A stretch of DNA of 64,000 bases from Roseateles sp. (GCA_019234295.1 JAFALK010000049.1:17107-81106), one strand, 5' to 3'; counted from the stretch's first letter, positions 42,338 to 52,280 are shown. A program made the numbers and translations. Notes: a model not told the origin generated them from the letters alone.

Positions 42338-42378
42338 GCTCGGAGCTCGAAGCTCGAAGCTCGAAGCTCGGAGTTCGG
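42338..42378. repeat. heptanucleotide tandem repeat after dctA
   Basis: Almost six copies of GCTCGRA (gctcgga, three gctcgaa, gctcgga, gttcgg) directly behind the dctA stop codon, in the gap to the convergent ppx gene. It occupies nearly the whole convergent spacer and is prone to copy-number variation. Confidence 0.9.
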
Positions 42379-42387
42379 TCTCCGCCC

Positions 42388-43890
42388 TCAGGCCAACTGC
42401 AGCTCGAGCATGCCGCTGCGGGCCCAGGCCTCGGCCTCTTCGCGCAGCAGGTAGAGGGTGCGCGGATGTTCGTGCACCCAGGCACGCGGCAGGCGCAGCT
42501 GGACCTTGCGCCCATCGTGCTGCACTTGCAGCGCGCGGGTGTTCACGGCATCCCGGCCGTGATGAACGATGACGGCCAGGCGAAGCGCTAGCACTTGCCA
42601 CAGCAGGCTCTCCTCGCGCAGTGCCGCGTCCATCTTGCGCAGGCCACCGCGCTGGCCCAGGGCCAGGTCTGCCAGGCGGCGCAGCTGGTTCTGCGAAAAG
42701 CCTGGAGCGTCCACGTGGGCGATCAGGTAGGCCGTGTGCCGGTGGTGGTCGTGGTGGGAGACCATCATGCCGATCTCGTGCAGGGCGGCGGCCCAGGCCA
42801 GTTCGCGGCGGGCCTCGCGCGGCGCATGCGGCTCGAGCTTGTGATGCAGTGACTGCGCCAGGGTCTGCACGCGCAGGGCCTGGGCCAGGTCCACGCCGAA
42901 GCGCTGCTGAAGTGCCAGCACTGAGGCCTCGCGCATGTCCAGGCGCGGTGCGATTCCGCTCGGCGCGCCCAGGCGCTCGGCCAAGTCGAAGATCACGCCC
43001 TGGCGCAACGCGCCCTTGGTGGGCAGCAGCTCGGTGATGCCGAACTGCGTGAGCAGGGTGTAGAGGATGCACAGGCCGCCGGCCACGACCGCGCGGCGGT
43101 CGTCCTTCAGGCCGGGCAGGGAGAGCTTGTCCATGCTGCCGGCGCTCAGGCATTCTTCGATGCACCAGCGCAGCGCCGTCGGCGTGATGCGGCCATCGGT
43201 GACGCCCGAGGCCGCCAGAACCTGCGAGACCGCGCCCACGGTGCCGGAGGAACCCAGGGCCTGCTTCCAGCGCGAGGGCTTGAACAGGCCCCGCGCCTCT
43301 TCGAGCTCTGCGCCGGCCGCCACCTGAGCGGCGCGGAAGGCCTCGGGCGTGAAGCGCCCTTCCGGGAAGTAGCGCAGGGAGAGGCTGACGCTGCCGATCT
43401 GGAAGGACTCGGCCTGCTCGGGCGCGAGACCCTTGCCGAGGATCATCTCGGTGCTGCGCCCGCCAATGTCGATCACGAGGCGCGGTTCGCTGGAGGCCTG
43501 CAGGCGCGCCACGCCGGCGAAGATCAGGCGCGCTTCCTCGCGGCCGGATATCACCTCGATGGGGAAGCCCAGGGCCTGCTGTGCACGTTGCAGGAATTCG
43601 TCGCGGTTGCGCGCCTCGCGCAGGGTCTGGGTGGCCACGGCACGCACGCGCTCGGGCTGAAAACCCGCCAGGCTCGCGGCGAAACGCTTCAGGCATTCCA
43701 GGCCACGCGCCATGGCGTCTTCGGTGAGGCGCATTTCGCCGTCGAGCCCCGCGCCCAGACGCACGGTTTCTTTCAGGTAAAGGCTGCGGCGGTAGCTGCC
43801 CTCGAACAACCGAGCCACTTCGAGCCGGAAGCTGTTGGAGCCCATGTCGATGGAGGCTAGCGGCTGCGAGGCAGAGGCGGGCAAATTCAT
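42388..43890 (-). CDS. ppx: exopolyphosphatase
   Basis: 500 residues from the ATG at 43890 (another at 43899). Ppx/GppA fold: SIDMGSNSFRLEVARL (phosphate-binding loop 1), SGREEARLIFAGV, LVIDIGGRSTEMILG (loop 2) and SLSLRYFPEGR, then an HD-like C-terminal half with HEIGMMVSHHDHHRH. It hydrolyses polyphosphate from the ends and balances the Ppk activity encoded nearby. GppA (pppGpp hydrolase) is the main alternative, but the linkage to ppk supports Ppx. Confidence 0.92.
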   Translation of the reverse strand: MNLPASASQPLASIDMGSNSFRLEVARLFEGSYRRSLYLKETVRLGAGLDGEMRLTEDAMARGLECLKRFAASLAGFQPERVRAVATQTLREARNRDEFLQRAQQALGFPIEVISGREEARLIFAGVARLQASSEPRLVIDIGGRSTEMILGKGLAPEQAESFQIGSVSLSLRYFPEGRFTPEAFRAAQVAAGAELEEARGLFKPSRWKQALGSSGTVGAVSQVLAASGVTDGRITPTALRWCIEECLSAGSMDKLSLPGLKDDRRAVVAGGLCILYTLLTQFGITELLPTKGALRQGVIFDLAERLGAPSGIAPRLDMREASVLALQQRFGVDLAQALRVQTLAQSLHHKLEPHAPREARRELAWAAALHEIGMMVSHHDHHRHTAYLIAHVDAPGFSQNQLRRLADLALGQRGGLRKMDAALREESLLWQVLALRLAVIVHHGRDAVNTRALQVQHDGRKVQLRLPRAWVHEHPRTLYLLREEAEAWARSGMLELQLA

Positions 43891-43953
43891 GGCCGGCATT
43901 GTCAGGGCATTTCTGCAAGAATCCGCGGGCTTTGCGAACCCGAAGGAGATGTG

Positions 43954-44823
43954 ATGCAACAAGAGCTGGACAGCCTGGCGCCGTGCAAGGATTTCGACCG
44001 CCGCGACTTTGTCCGCACTGCGGTCGGCGCTGGTTTTGCCGCCGCGGTGCTGCCGGTGAGCGCCCAGACCATCAAGACCTCCAGCGAGGGCCTGCAGACG
44101 GGCGAGGTCTTCGTCCCCGTGGGCGACTTCAAGATGCCCGCGTACCGGGCCGTGAAGGCCGGCGCGAAGAACGCACCCGTGGTCCTCGTGATCAGCGAGA
44201 TCTTCGGCGTGCACGAACACATCGCCGACGTGGCGCGGCGCTTCGCCCAGTTGGGCTACATGGCCATCGCCCCCGAGCTTTTCGTGCGTCAGGGAGACGC
44301 CGGCAGTTACGGCGAGATCTCCAAACTCATGAGCGAAGTCGTCTCCGAGGTGCCCGACACCCAGGTGATGGGCGATCTGGACGCCACCGTGGCGTGGGCC
44401 AAGACCCAGGGCGCGGATACCTCCAAGCTGGGCATCACGGGCTTTTGTTGGGGCGGCCGCATCACCTGGTTGTATGCCGAGCACAGCCCGGGTGTGAAGG
44501 CCGCCGTGGCCTGGTATGGCCGCCTGCTCGGCCCGACCAACCCGCTGCAGCCGAGCCACCCGATCGATGGCGTGGATCACCTGCATGCCCCGGTGCTCGG
44601 CTTGTACGGCGGCGCCGACACGGGCATCCCGCTCGAGACGGTTGACAAGATGAAGGCCGCCCTGGCCCATGGATCGCCGGCAGCGCGCAGAAGCGTCTTT
44701 CGGGTCTATCCCGACGCTCCCCATGCCTTCCATGCAGACTACCGCCCGAGCTACGACCGCCAAGCGGCGGAGGACGGCTGGAAGCGCTGCGTCGACTGGT
44801 TCAAGTCCAATGGCGTGGCCTGA
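43954..44823 (+). CDS. dienelactone hydrolase family protein, Tat-type signal
   Basis: 289 residues from the ATG at 43954 (AAGGAG at 43943-43948). The N-terminus has the twin-arginine motif DRRDFVRTAVGAG. The alpha/beta hydrolase core shows the Cys nucleophile Cys165 in TGFCWGGR, LYGGADTGIP with the acid residue region, and a late His in DAPHAFHADY. Dienelactone hydrolases act in ring-cleavage pathways, but exported homologues are usually of unknown substrate. No aromatic pathway genes are adjacent. Confidence 0.87.
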   Translation: MQQELDSLAPCKDFDRRDFVRTAVGAGFAAAVLPVSAQTIKTSSEGLQTGEVFVPVGDFKMPAYRAVKAGAKNAPVVLVISEIFGVHEHIADVARRFAQLGYMAIAPELFVRQGDAGSYGEISKLMSEVVSEVPDTQVMGDLDATVAWAKTQGADTSKLGITGFCWGGRITWLYAEHSPGVKAAVAWYGRLLGPTNPLQPSHPIDGVDHLHAPVLGLYGGADTGIPLETVDKMKAALAHGSPAARRSVFRVYPDAPHAFHADYRPSYDRQAAEDGWKRCVDWFKSNGVA

Positions 44824-44835
44824 GACTCCTCCCTG

Positions 44836-45606
44836 ATGACGCTTGTCTACATTGTTCTTGCCACCCTGATCGGTGGCCTGCTCTCGGTCGTGATCGCGGC
44901 CAGCCTGACCGTGGCCCTGCTGGGGCGCGTGGTCAAGCACCTGGTGAGCCTTTCAACGGGCGTGCTGCTGGGCACCGCGCTCATGCACGTGCTGCCCGAG
45001 GCGTTCGAGAGCGGCGCGAGCCCGCACGCGCTCTTCATGACCCTGCTGGGCGGGCTGATGTTCTTCTTCCTGCTGGAGAAGGCCGAGCTGTACCGGCACA
45101 CCCACCACCATGAGGGCGACGGTCACCACCATCACCACCATTTCGACGAAGAGCAGGCCGGTCGGGGCGGCTTCTCTGTGCTGGTGGGTGACTCCATCCA
45201 CAACTTCTGCGACGGCATCATCATCGCCGCGGCCTTCCTGGCCGACCATCATCTGGGCCTGGTGACCGCGCTGGCCATCATCGCCCACGAGATTCCGCAG
45301 GAGGTGGGAGACTACATCGTGCTGCTCAACGCCGGCTTCAGCCGCCGCAAGGCACTGTTCTTCAACGCGGTGTCGGGCTTTGCCGCAGTGCTCGGCGGCA
45401 TCCTGGGCTACTTCGTCGTCGGGCCCTGGAAGGAGCTGTTCCCCTTCCTGCTCGTGGCCGCGTCCAGCAGTTTCGTCTACGTGGCCGTGGCCGACCTGAT
45501 CCCGCAGCTGCAACGGCGTCTGCCGATCAGGGAGACGGCGCTGCAGATCTTGTGGCTGGCGGTGGGCCTGTGCCTGGTCAGCGTCGTGGTGCGGGTTTCC
45601 GGCTAA
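44836..45606 (+). CDS. ZIP-family metal transporter
   Basis: 256 residues, about eight membrane segments. A cytoplasmic-type histidine-rich loop (THHHEGDGHHHHHHFDEE, about 90-107) lies between segments 3 and 4; the metal path is marked by DSIHNFCDGIIIAAAF in segment 4 and IIAHEIPQEVGDYIVL in segment 5. ZIP proteins move zinc, iron or manganese into the cytoplasm. Its last bases overlap the convergent uspA gene by 4 bp. Confidence 0.92.
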   Translation: MTLVYIVLATLIGGLLSVVIAASLTVALLGRVVKHLVSLSTGVLLGTALMHVLPEAFESGASPHALFMTLLGGLMFFFLLEKAELYRHTHHHEGDGHHHHHHFDEEQAGRGGFSVLVGDSIHNFCDGIIIAAAFLADHHLGLVTALAIIAHEIPQEVGDYIVLLNAGFSRRKALFFNAVSGFAAVLGGILGYFVVGPWKELFPFLLVAASSSFVYVAVADLIPQLQRRLPIRETALQILWLAVGLCLVSVVVRVSG

Positions 45607-46037
45607 CGAACAATCAACACGGGGATCTTGCAGTGGGTCAGCACCTTCTGGGTCTCGCTGCCCAGCAGCAGGGCCGTCACGCCGCGCCGGCCATGCGAGG
45701 ACATCACGATCAGGTCGCACTGCTTGTCATTGGCGTGCTCGATGATCGATTCCCAGGGGTGCAGGCCTTCGGTCGTCATCGCCTCGCAAGTGATCTCTGA
45801 ATTGCGCGCCGCATCGAGGACGGTCTTCACCCGTTCCTGCGCGATGCGTTCCTGCGCGTCGTAGAACTCCTGCGGCGGCGTGGGCTGCATCTCGGAGACC
45901 GCGCTGTAGGGGAAGGGCTCCTTGACGCTGATCGTGAAGAGCGTGGCGCCGTGGATGCGCGCCAGGCCGATGGCCGTGTTCACGGCCTTGGCAGTCAGAT
46001 CGGAGCCGTCGGTCGGTACAAGGATTCGCTTGAACAT
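45603..46037 (-). CDS. universal stress protein (UspA family)
   Basis: 144 residues. FKRILVPTDGSDLTAKAVNTAI at the N-terminus in the usual nucleotide-binding strand-loop, and the C-terminal ATP motif VMSSHGRRGVTALLLGSETQKVLTHCKIPVLIV read as G-2x-G-9x-G-S. Predicted cytoplasmic ATP-binding stress protein. A single gene between a ZIP transporter and a sulfurtransferase. Confidence 0.93.
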   Translation of the reverse strand: MFKRILVPTDGSDLTAKAVNTAIGLARIHGATLFTISVKEPFPYSAVSEMQPTPPQEFYDAQERIAQERVKTVLDAARNSEITCEAMTTEGLHPWESIIEHANDKQCDLIVMSSHGRRGVTALLLGSETQKVLTHCKIPVLIVR

Positions 46038-46082
46038 GATGGACCCTCCTACTCTCGTATGAGACCCATCTTCGACCCTTGG

Positions 46083-46892
46083 CTAGCCCTTGGCAACCGG
46101 CCTGACCGGATCGCTCGACCATTCGCTCCAGGAGCCCGCATAGAGCGCGGAGCCAGGCAACTGCGCGTATTCCATGGCAAGAAGGTTGTGGCAGGCCGTC
46201 ACACCTGATCCACATTGATGCACCACCTGCTCTGGCGCGAAGGGCGCCAGAAGGTCTTCGAACTCGGCGCGCAGGACCTCGACGGGCTTGAATGTGCCGT
46301 CAGCCTGCAGATTCAGCTTGAACAGGCGGTTAGACGCGCCGGGGATGTGCCCGGCCTGCCGGTCGAGCGGCTCGACCTCGCCGCGGAAGCGCTCCGGGGC
46401 GCGGGCGTCTACGAGGCGCACATTGCCAAGACGGGCCTGCAGTTCATCGGCACTCAGCGTCGGAACCAGGGATGGGCCCATGGCGAAGTCGCCTGGCAAT
46501 GCCTGCGGCAACTCAGCGCTCAGCGTGCCCCTCGGACCGCCATCGAGCACGGCGGCGGCCTCGTGGCCGATCCAGCGCAGCATCCACCACAGCCGCGCGG
46601 CGTACATGCCGCCCTGCGCGTCGTAGGCCACGACCTGCGTGTGTTTGGACAAGCCCAGCGCGCGCATGCGCTCGGCAAAGGCCGCGCGATCGGGCAAGGG
46701 ATGGCGGCCATTGCTGCCCGTCTTAGCGCCGCTGAGGTCGCGCTCCAGGTGCAGGTAGTGGGCCCCGGGCAGGTGGCCGGCCGCGTACGCACGCTCGCCA
46801 GCCGCGCTGTCCCCCAGGTCGAAGCTCACATCGATCAGCAGCATCTCGGGCCGCAGCTCGGCAAAGGCGATGAGGGTCTTGTGCATGCTCAT
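46083..46892 (-). CDS. sseA: sulfurtransferase (thiosulfate/3-mercaptopyruvate type)
   Basis: 269 residues, two rhodanese domains. The N-terminal inactive domain has DVSFDLGDSAAGERAYAAGH and the CH2 motif; the C-terminal catalytic domain has the Cys loop HQCGSGVTACHNL. The CGSGVTA loop is the form found in 3-mercaptopyruvate sulfurtransferases. It forms a tight overlapping series with the upstream DMT transporter and Rieske genes. Confidence 0.9.
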   Translation of the reverse strand: MSMHKTLIAFAELRPEMLLIDVSFDLGDSAAGERAYAAGHLPGAHYLHLERDLSGAKTGSNGRHPLPDRAAFAERMRALGLSKHTQVVAYDAQGGMYAARLWWMLRWIGHEAAAVLDGGPRGTLSAELPQALPGDFAMGPSLVPTLSADELQARLGNVRLVDARAPERFRGEVEPLDRQAGHIPGASNRLFKLNLQADGTFKPVEVLRAEFEDLLAPFAPEQVVHQCGSGVTACHNLLAMEYAQLPGSALYAGSWSEWSSDPVRPVAKG

Positions 46893-47785
46893 GATTCACT
46901 GACGGAATGCTGGCTGTCGGGTGGCGTGGAGCGCGCGCGCAGCAGGGTGGCGGCCAGGCCCGCGCCGAGGATCAGCACGATGCCGATCCAGCCGATCGGC
47001 GCCACGGGGTCGGCGAACAGCAGCAGGCCCCAGACGCAGGAGAACACGATGCCCAGATAGGCCAGACAGGCATTGACCAGCGGGCGGCCGATGGCATAGG
47101 CGCGGGTCATGCACAGCTGGGCCGCGGTGGCCGGCACGCCCACACCCAGCAGCAGCAAGGCGCCGCGCAGCGTGTGCGAATGGAAACCGCCCTCGGTCAC
47201 GAGGGCCGTCAATGCGCCGACCAGAGCGCCGCCGCCAGAGAAATAGAACACGGTGCGCGATTCGGGCTCCCCCACGCGGCCCAGCGCCGTGACCTGCAGA
47301 TACGCCACGGCCGAGAGCATGCCCGAGCACAGGCCGGCGAGGCCGTACACAGCCTGGCTGGAATCGAAGGTAGGGCGAAGGACAAGGGCCACGCCGAGAA
47401 AGCCCAGGAGTACGACGGCGATCACGCGGCCGTCGACATGCCGGGCACCCATCAGCACGGCACCGCCGACCAAGAAGAGAGCCATCCAGATGCTGGACAT
47501 GTAGTTCAGCGTCATCGCCGTGGCCAGGGGTAGGTGGCCGATGGCATAGAACCAGAGCGAGAGCGCGACCACGCCCGAGAGGCTGCGCCAGAAGTGCATG
47601 GCCGGCACGGCGGTCCTGAGCGAGATGCCGCCCATGCGGCTCACGACGAACAGTGCCAGCATGCCCACGAGCCCCCGGTACATGACGATCTCGCCTGGCC
47701 CGTATTCGCTCGAGGCCAGCTTGACGCAGACCCCCATCAGCGAGAACAGCAGCGTTGCCGCCACCATGAGCAGCGGCGCGGACAT
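46889..47785 (-). CDS. EamA/DMT-superfamily transporter
   Basis: 298 residues from the ATG at 47785, which shares a base with the stop codon of the Rieske gene. Ten membrane segments in two EamA repeats (first starting LLMVAATLLFSLMGVCVKLA, second around AVYGLAGLCSGMLSAVAYL). Exporters of this type move amino acids, nucleosides or other metabolites; substrate unknown. It overlaps the downstream sulfurtransferase gene by 4 bp. Confidence 0.9.
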   Translation of the reverse strand: MSAPLLMVAATLLFSLMGVCVKLASSEYGPGEIVMYRGLVGMLALFVVSRMGGISLRTAVPAMHFWRSLSGVVALSLWFYAIGHLPLATAMTLNYMSSIWMALFLVGGAVLMGARHVDGRVIAVVLLGFLGVALVLRPTFDSSQAVYGLAGLCSGMLSAVAYLQVTALGRVGEPESRTVFYFSGGGALVGALTALVTEGGFHSHTLRGALLLLGVGVPATAAQLCMTRAYAIGRPLVNACLAYLGIVFSCVWGLLLFADPVAPIGWIGIVLILGAGLAATLLRARSTPPDSQHSVSES

Positions 47786-48903
47786 CAGGCCTCGAAGCCC
47801 ATCTCGCTGCGATACCACTCGTGGAAGTGTTGCATGCCGTCTTCCATCGGGCTTTGGTAGGGGCCGACCTCGTTATCGCCGCGCTCCATCAGGGCACGGC
47901 GGCCGGCGTCCATTCGCAAGGCGATCTCGTCGTCCTCCACGCAGGTCTCCATGTAGGCGGCCTGGTGGGCTTCGACGAAATCGCGCTCGAAAGCTGCAAT
48001 CTCCTCGGGGTAGTAGAACTCCACGAGGTTGACGGTCTTCTGCGGGCCCTTGGGGAAGAGGGTGGAGACGACCAGCACATGCGGGTACCACTCGACCATG
48101 ATGTGCGGGTAGTAGGTCAACCAGACCGCGCCCTTCTCGGGTGCGGCGCCTTCACGGAAGCGCAGCAGCTGCTCGTGCCAGCGCTCGTACACGGGTGAGC
48201 CGGGCTTGGCCAGCTCCTTGTGCACGCCGACCGTCTGCACCGAGTGGTGGCGGCCGAATTCCCAGCTCAGGTCCTCGCAGGTCACGAACTGGCCCAAGCC
48301 CGGGTGGAAGGGGCCGACGTGGTAGTCCTCGAGGTAGACCTCGATGAAGGTCTTCCAGTTGTAGTCGCACTCGTGGACATGGACCTTGTCGAGCACATAG
48401 CCCTCGAAGTTCAGCAGCGCACGCGTGTCCGCCGTCATGCCCGCCAGGTGGGCGGCGACGTCATGGCCGTTGTCCTCGAACAGCAGGCCGTTCCACTCGT
48501 TCAACTTGTAATTGTTGAGGTTCAGGCAGGGGTCGGTCGCGAAGTGCGGAGCGCCGATCAGCTCGCCCTTGAGGTCGTAGGTCCAGCGGTGCAGGGGACA
48601 GACGATGTTGGAGCGCGTGTTGCCGCGGCCGCGCAGCATCAGGGCCTGGCGATGGCGGCAGACGTTGGAGATCAGCTCGACGCCGGCGGGTGTGCGCACG
48701 AGCGCGCGGCCCTCGCCCTCCTGTGGCAGGGCCAGATAGTCGCCCACTTCGGGCACGGCCAAGGCATGCCCCACATAGCGGGGACCCTTGCCGAAGAGGG
48801 CCGAGAGTTCACGCTGAAACAGCGCGTCGTCGAAGTAGGCGGAAACCGGCAGCTGGGTGCTGCTGCGCTCGAGTTGGGAGAGTGTGATGCTCAGGTCGGA
48901 CAT
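47785..48903 (-). CDS. Rieske-type aromatic-ring-hydroxylating oxygenase, alpha subunit
   Basis: 372 residues. N-terminal Rieske domain: CRHRQA (Cys-x-His) and CPLHRWTYD (Cys-x2-His) ligate the 2Fe-2S cluster, around residues 80-105. The catalytic domain has the mononuclear iron site in EVYLEDYHVGPFHPGL. Overall form resembles choline-monooxygenase/GbcA-like and CntA-like oxygenases as well as ring hydroxylases, so the substrate is open. No beta subunit or reductase is adjacent. It is the first gene of a three-gene overlapping set. Confidence 0.85.
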   Translation of the reverse strand: MSDLSITLSQLERSSTQLPVSAYFDDALFQRELSALFGKGPRYVGHALAVPEVGDYLALPQEGEGRALVRTPAGVELISNVCRHRQALMLRGRGNTRSNIVCPLHRWTYDLKGELIGAPHFATDPCLNLNNYKLNEWNGLLFEDNGHDVAAHLAGMTADTRALLNFEGYVLDKVHVHECDYNWKTFIEVYLEDYHVGPFHPGLGQFVTCEDLSWEFGRHHSVQTVGVHKELAKPGSPVYERWHEQLLRFREGAAPEKGAVWLTYYPHIMVEWYPHVLVVSTLFPKGPQKTVNLVEFYYPEEIAAFERDFVEAHQAAYMETCVEDDEIALRMDAGRRALMERGDNEVGPYQSPMEDGMQHFHEWYRSEMGFEA

Positions 48904-48940
48904 GATCCAAGAGGTTCTTTCCAGAAACCAATGTCAACCC

Positions 48941-48987
48941 CCCGGCAGTGGCTGATGGGGCCTGGAGCCCTCGGGCTCCCTGCCGGG
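48941..48987. other. compound hairpin in the Rieske/xseB gap
   Basis: CCCGGCAG (48941-48948) pairs with CTGCCGGG (48980-48987); stacked against it is GGAGCC/GGCTCC (48964-48969 and 48974-48979) with a CTCG tetraloop, leaving a one-sided 15-nt bulge. It lies upstream of the leftward Rieske gene, between it and the rightward xseB gene. A TTGACA at 48932-48937 on the minus strand follows it. The rest of the 275-bp gap holds no gene that can be supported. Confidence 0.4.
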
Positions 48988-49178
48988 TTTGTGTGAGAGG
49001 CAGGCAAACGGAGCGAGCCACCATCGGGCTCGCGCGGCTGAAGAAACAGGGAAAAGGGCGGAATTGTAGCGGGGGATGGGACGGTCAGGATTGCGCGGGG
49101 TGCGCCGCGGTGCGGCTGTCGTGTCACAGCTGTAAGAGATGAGCGGCGCGGGCACCCATACAATCCGCGCTTGCCCTT

Positions 49179-49424
49179 ATGTCAGCCACCCAAAAACCTG
49201 CCCCCCTCCCCCCAGTTCCAGCCAGTTACGAAACGGCTTTGGAGGAGTTGGAGCGCCTGGTCGCCGCCATGGAAGGCCAGCAACTTCCGCTGGAGCAGCT
49301 GCTGGCCGCCTACAAGCGCGGCGCCGAGCTGCTGGCCTATTGTCGCGGCCAGCTCCAGGCGATTGAGCAGCAGGTCAAGGTGCTGGACAGCGAGGGTGGC
49401 AGTACAGAAGAAGAGGAATCTTGA
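49179..49424 (+). CDS. xseB: exodeoxyribonuclease VII small subunit
   Basis: 81 residues. Family motif [18 protein letters not shown], then [20 protein letters not shown], a two-helix protein that associates with XseA. The TACAAT at 49159-49164 is a plausible -10 element, giving a very short leader before the ATG at 49179. First gene of xseB-ispA-dxs; its stop codon overlaps the ispA start. Confidence 0.95.
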   Translation: MSATQKPAPLPPVPASYETALEELERLVAAMEGQQLPLEQLLAAYKRGAELLAYCRGQLQAIEQQVKVLDSEGGSTEEEES

Positions 49425-50314
49425 GGGTGGATGCAGTTGTTTTTGAGCAATGGGTCCAAAGGTCCCTGAGCGATGTGGAATTGGCGCTGGAGGGTTTCGT
49501 GCCGGCCGATGCGCCCGCCGGGCTTGGCGAGGCCATGCGCTATTCGGTCCTGGGCGGCGGCAAGCGTTTGCGTGCCCTGCTGGCCCTGGCGGCTTGCGAG
49601 GCCGTGCTCGGCCAGCGCGAGGCAGCCATGCGCGCAGCCTGCGCTGTGGAGCTGATCCACGCCTACTCTCTGGTCCATGACGACATGCCCTGCATGGACG
49701 ACGACGTCATGCGCCGCGGCAAGCCCACGACCCATGTGCAGTACGGTGAGGCCCAAGCCATGCTGGCCGGCGACGCCATGCAGGCCCTGGCCTTCGATGT
49801 GCTGACACCCGACGCTGGCGTGGAGCCGGCTCTGCAGGCGCGCCTGTGTGCATTGCTGGCCCGCGCGGCCGGTCATGCCGGCATGGCCGGCGGCCAAGCC
49901 ATTGACCTGGCCAACGTGGGCAAGCACATCGACGAATGCACCTTGCGCGACATGCATCGTCGCAAGACCGGCCAGTTGCTCGAGGCCAGCGTCATGATGG
50001 GCGCCGCCAGCGGTCGCACCGACGCCAAGGCCTGGCAGGCGCTCAGCCAGTACGGTGCGGCCCTGGGCCTGGCGTTCCAGGTCGTGGATGACATCCTCGA
50101 CGTGACCCAGGACTCTGCCGTGCTCGGCAAGACTGCGGGCAAGGACCAGGACGCCAATAAGCCCACCTACGTCAGCGTCATGGGACTGGATTCCGCCCGT
50201 GCCCTGGCGCAACAATTGCGCGACGAGGCCCATGCAGCGCTGGCTGCCAGCGGCCTGAGCGGCACGGCTGCGCTGGCCATGCTGGCCGACATGGTCGTCG
50301 AGCGAGAAAGCTGA
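49421..50314 (+). CDS. ispA: (2E,6E)-farnesyl diphosphate synthase
   Basis: 297 residues from a TTG at 49421 (overlapping the xseB stop) or a GTG at 49427, which has better spacing from AGAGGAA. Prenyl-synthase motifs: first Asp-rich [10 protein letters not shown] with Pro-Cys in the loop, [10 protein letters not shown], and second Asp-rich [11 protein letters not shown]. It condenses isopentenyl and dimethylallyl diphosphate to C15 for quinones and undecaprenol. Coupled to xseB and followed 36 bp later by dxs. Confidence 0.95.
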   Translation: MRVDAVVFEQWVQRSLSDVELALEGFVPADAPAGLGEAMRYSVLGGGKRLRALLALAACEAVLGQREAAMRAACAVELIHAYSLVHDDMPCMDDDVMRRGKPTTHVQYGEAQAMLAGDAMQALAFDVLTPDAGVEPALQARLCALLARAAGHAGMAGGQAIDLANVGKHIDECTLRDMHRRKTGQLLEASVMMGAASGRTDAKAWQALSQYGAALGLAFQVVDDILDVTQDSAVLGKTAGKDQDANKPTYVSVMGLDSARALAQQLRDEAHAALAASGLSGTAALAMLADMVVERES

Positions 50315-50350
50315 ACCCATGTGGCTTCGCGCGTCACTGAAGGGGACTGG

Positions 50351-52246
50351 ATGAGTTACCCGCTCCTGATCACCATCGACAGCCCGGCGGACCTGCGCCG
50401 CCTGCCCCGGACCGAGCTGCCCAAGCTGGCCGATGAGTTGCGTCGCTATGTGCTGGACTCGGTTTCGCAGACCGGCGGCCATCTCGGCTCCAACCTCGGC
50501 ACGGTCGAGCTGACGGTGGCACTGCACTACGTGTACGACACGCCCAAGGATCGCCTGGTCTGGGACGTGGGCCACCAGACCTATCCGCACAAGGTGCTGA
50601 CCGGCCGCCGCGACGGCATGCCAGGCCTGCGCCAGCTCGGCGGCATCAGCGGCTTCCCGCGTCGGGAAGAGAGCGAATACGACACCTTCGGCACCGGCCA
50701 CTCGAGCACCTCAATCTCGGCGGCGCACGGCATGGCCATGGCCGTCAAGCAAAAGGGCGAGGACCGCAAGGTCGTGGCCATCATCGGCGACGGCGCCATG
50801 ACGGCCGGCATGGCCTTCGAGGCCCTGAACAATGCCGGGGTGAGCCACGGCGGACAGATGGGCGACCTGCTCGTCATCCTCAACGACAACGACATGTCCA
50901 TCAGCCCGCCGGTCGGCGCGCTGAATCGCTACTTCGCCCGCCTGATGAGCGGCAACTTCTACGCCAAGGCGCGCGAGGGCGCCAAGAACCTGCTGCGCGA
51001 CACCCCGCTCTACGAGCTGGCCCGCCGCTTCGAGGAGCATACCAAGGGCATGGTCGTGCCCTGCACCATCTTCGAGGAGTTCGGCTTCAACTACGTGGGC
51101 CCGATCGACGGCCATGACCTGGAGTCTCTGGTGCCAACGCTGGAGAACCTGCGCAGCAAGCCGGGACCGCAGTTCCTGCACGTGGTGACCAAGAAGGGCG
51201 CGGGCTACAAGCTGGCCGAGGCCGATCCGGTCAAGTACCACGCGGCGTCGGGCAAGTTCGATCCGGCCGTGGGCTTCGTCAAGCCGACCACGCCGCCGAA
51301 GGTGACCTTCACCCAGGTCTTTGGCGAATGGCTGTGCGACATGGCCGAGCAGGACTCGCGCCTGGTCGGTATCACGCCTGCCATGCGCGAGGGTTCGGGC
51401 ATGGTGGAGTTCCACCAGCGTTTCCCCAAACGCTATTACGACGTGGGCATCGCCGAGCAGCACTCGGTCACCTTCGCAGCCGGTCTGGCCTGCGAGGGTC
51501 TCAAGCCGGTCGTCGCGATCTACTCGACCTTCCTGCAACGCGCCTACGACCAGTTGGTGCACGATGTGGCGATCCAGAACCTGCCCGTCGTCTTCGCCCT
51601 GGACCGCGCCGGCATCGTCGGCGCTGACGGCGCCACGCACGCCGGCAACTACGACATCGCCTACACGCGCTGCATCCCGAACATGGCGGTGCTCACGCCG
51701 GCCGACGAGAACGAATGCCGCCAGGCCCTGTACACGGCCTTCAGGCACGACGGCCCCTCGACCGTGCGCTACCCGCGCGGCGCCGGTGCGGGTGTGCCGA
51801 CCGTCAAGGAGATGTGCGCCTTTGCCTGGGGCAAGGGCGAGATCCGCCGCAAGGGCTCGCGCGTGGCCATCCTGGCCTTCGGCACGCTGCTCCACCCCTC
51901 GCTGAGGGCGGCCGAGGCGCTCGATGCGACGGTGGCGAACATGCGCTTTGCCAAGCCGCTGGACACCGAGCTCGTCCTCGAGCTGGCACGCTCGCATGAC
52001 GCCATCGTCACGGTGGAAGACGGCTGCATCATGGGTGGCGCGGGTTCTGCCGTGCTCGAAGTCCTGAGCGCCGCCGGCCTGACCGTTCCCGTCTTGCAGC
52101 TGGGCCTGCCCGACGACTTCATCGAACATGGCGACCCGATCAAGCTGATGAGCCGGTGCGGCCTGGATGCGGCCGGCATTGAGCAGTCCGTTCTCAAGCG
52201 ATTCGGCGCACGGCCCCAGCTGGTCAAGCCCGCGGCCAATCAGTAA
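50351..52246 (+). CDS. dxs: 1-deoxy-D-xylulose-5-phosphate synthase
   Basis: 631 residues from the ATG at 50351 (AAGGGGA upstream). Thiamine-diphosphate motif [35 protein letters not shown] near the substrate site, and transketolase domain 2 and 3 motifs ([22 protein letters not shown]). It makes DXP from pyruvate and glyceraldehyde-3-phosphate, the first step of the MEP pathway. In the same transcript as ispA. Confidence 0.97.
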   Translation: MSYPLLITIDSPADLRRLPRTELPKLADELRRYVLDSVSQTGGHLGSNLGTVELTVALHYVYDTPKDRLVWDVGHQTYPHKVLTGRRDGMPGLRQLGGISGFPRREESEYDTFGTGHSSTSISAAHGMAMAVKQKGEDRKVVAIIGDGAMTAGMAFEALNNAGVSHGGQMGDLLVILNDNDMSISPPVGALNRYFARLMSGNFYAKAREGAKNLLRDTPLYELARRFEEHTKGMVVPCTIFEEFGFNYVGPIDGHDLESLVPTLENLRSKPGPQFLHVVTKKGAGYKLAEADPVKYHAASGKFDPAVGFVKPTTPPKVTFTQVFGEWLCDMAEQDSRLVGITPAMREGSGMVEFHQRFPKRYYDVGIAEQHSVTFAAGLACEGLKPVVAIYSTFLQRAYDQLVHDVAIQNLPVVFALDRAGIVGADGATHAGNYDIAYTRCIPNMAVLTPADENECRQALYTAFRHDGPSTVRYPRGAGAGVPTVKEMCAFAWGKGEIRRKGSRVAILAFGTLLHPSLRAAEALDATVANMRFAKPLDTELVLELARSHDAIVTVEDGCIMGGAGSAVLEVLSAAGLTVPVLQLGLPDDFIEHGDPIKLMSRCGLDAAGIEQSVLKRFGARPQLVKPAANQ

Positions 52247-52280
52247 GCGTTCGTCAAGAGCGCTCCAAGACCTTTTTGAA

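Noticed and set aside
42338..42378. CRISPR-like short repeats
   Set aside because: The unit is only 7 bp, directly contiguous without spacers, and no cas genes are present. The same applies to the arrays at 17772-17903 and 53223-53276.
40946..43918. Open minus-strand frame running opposite dctA and on into ppx territory
   Set aside because: It contains no recognisable domain, crosses both dctA and the ppx gene in another frame, and has the composition of a shadow frame.
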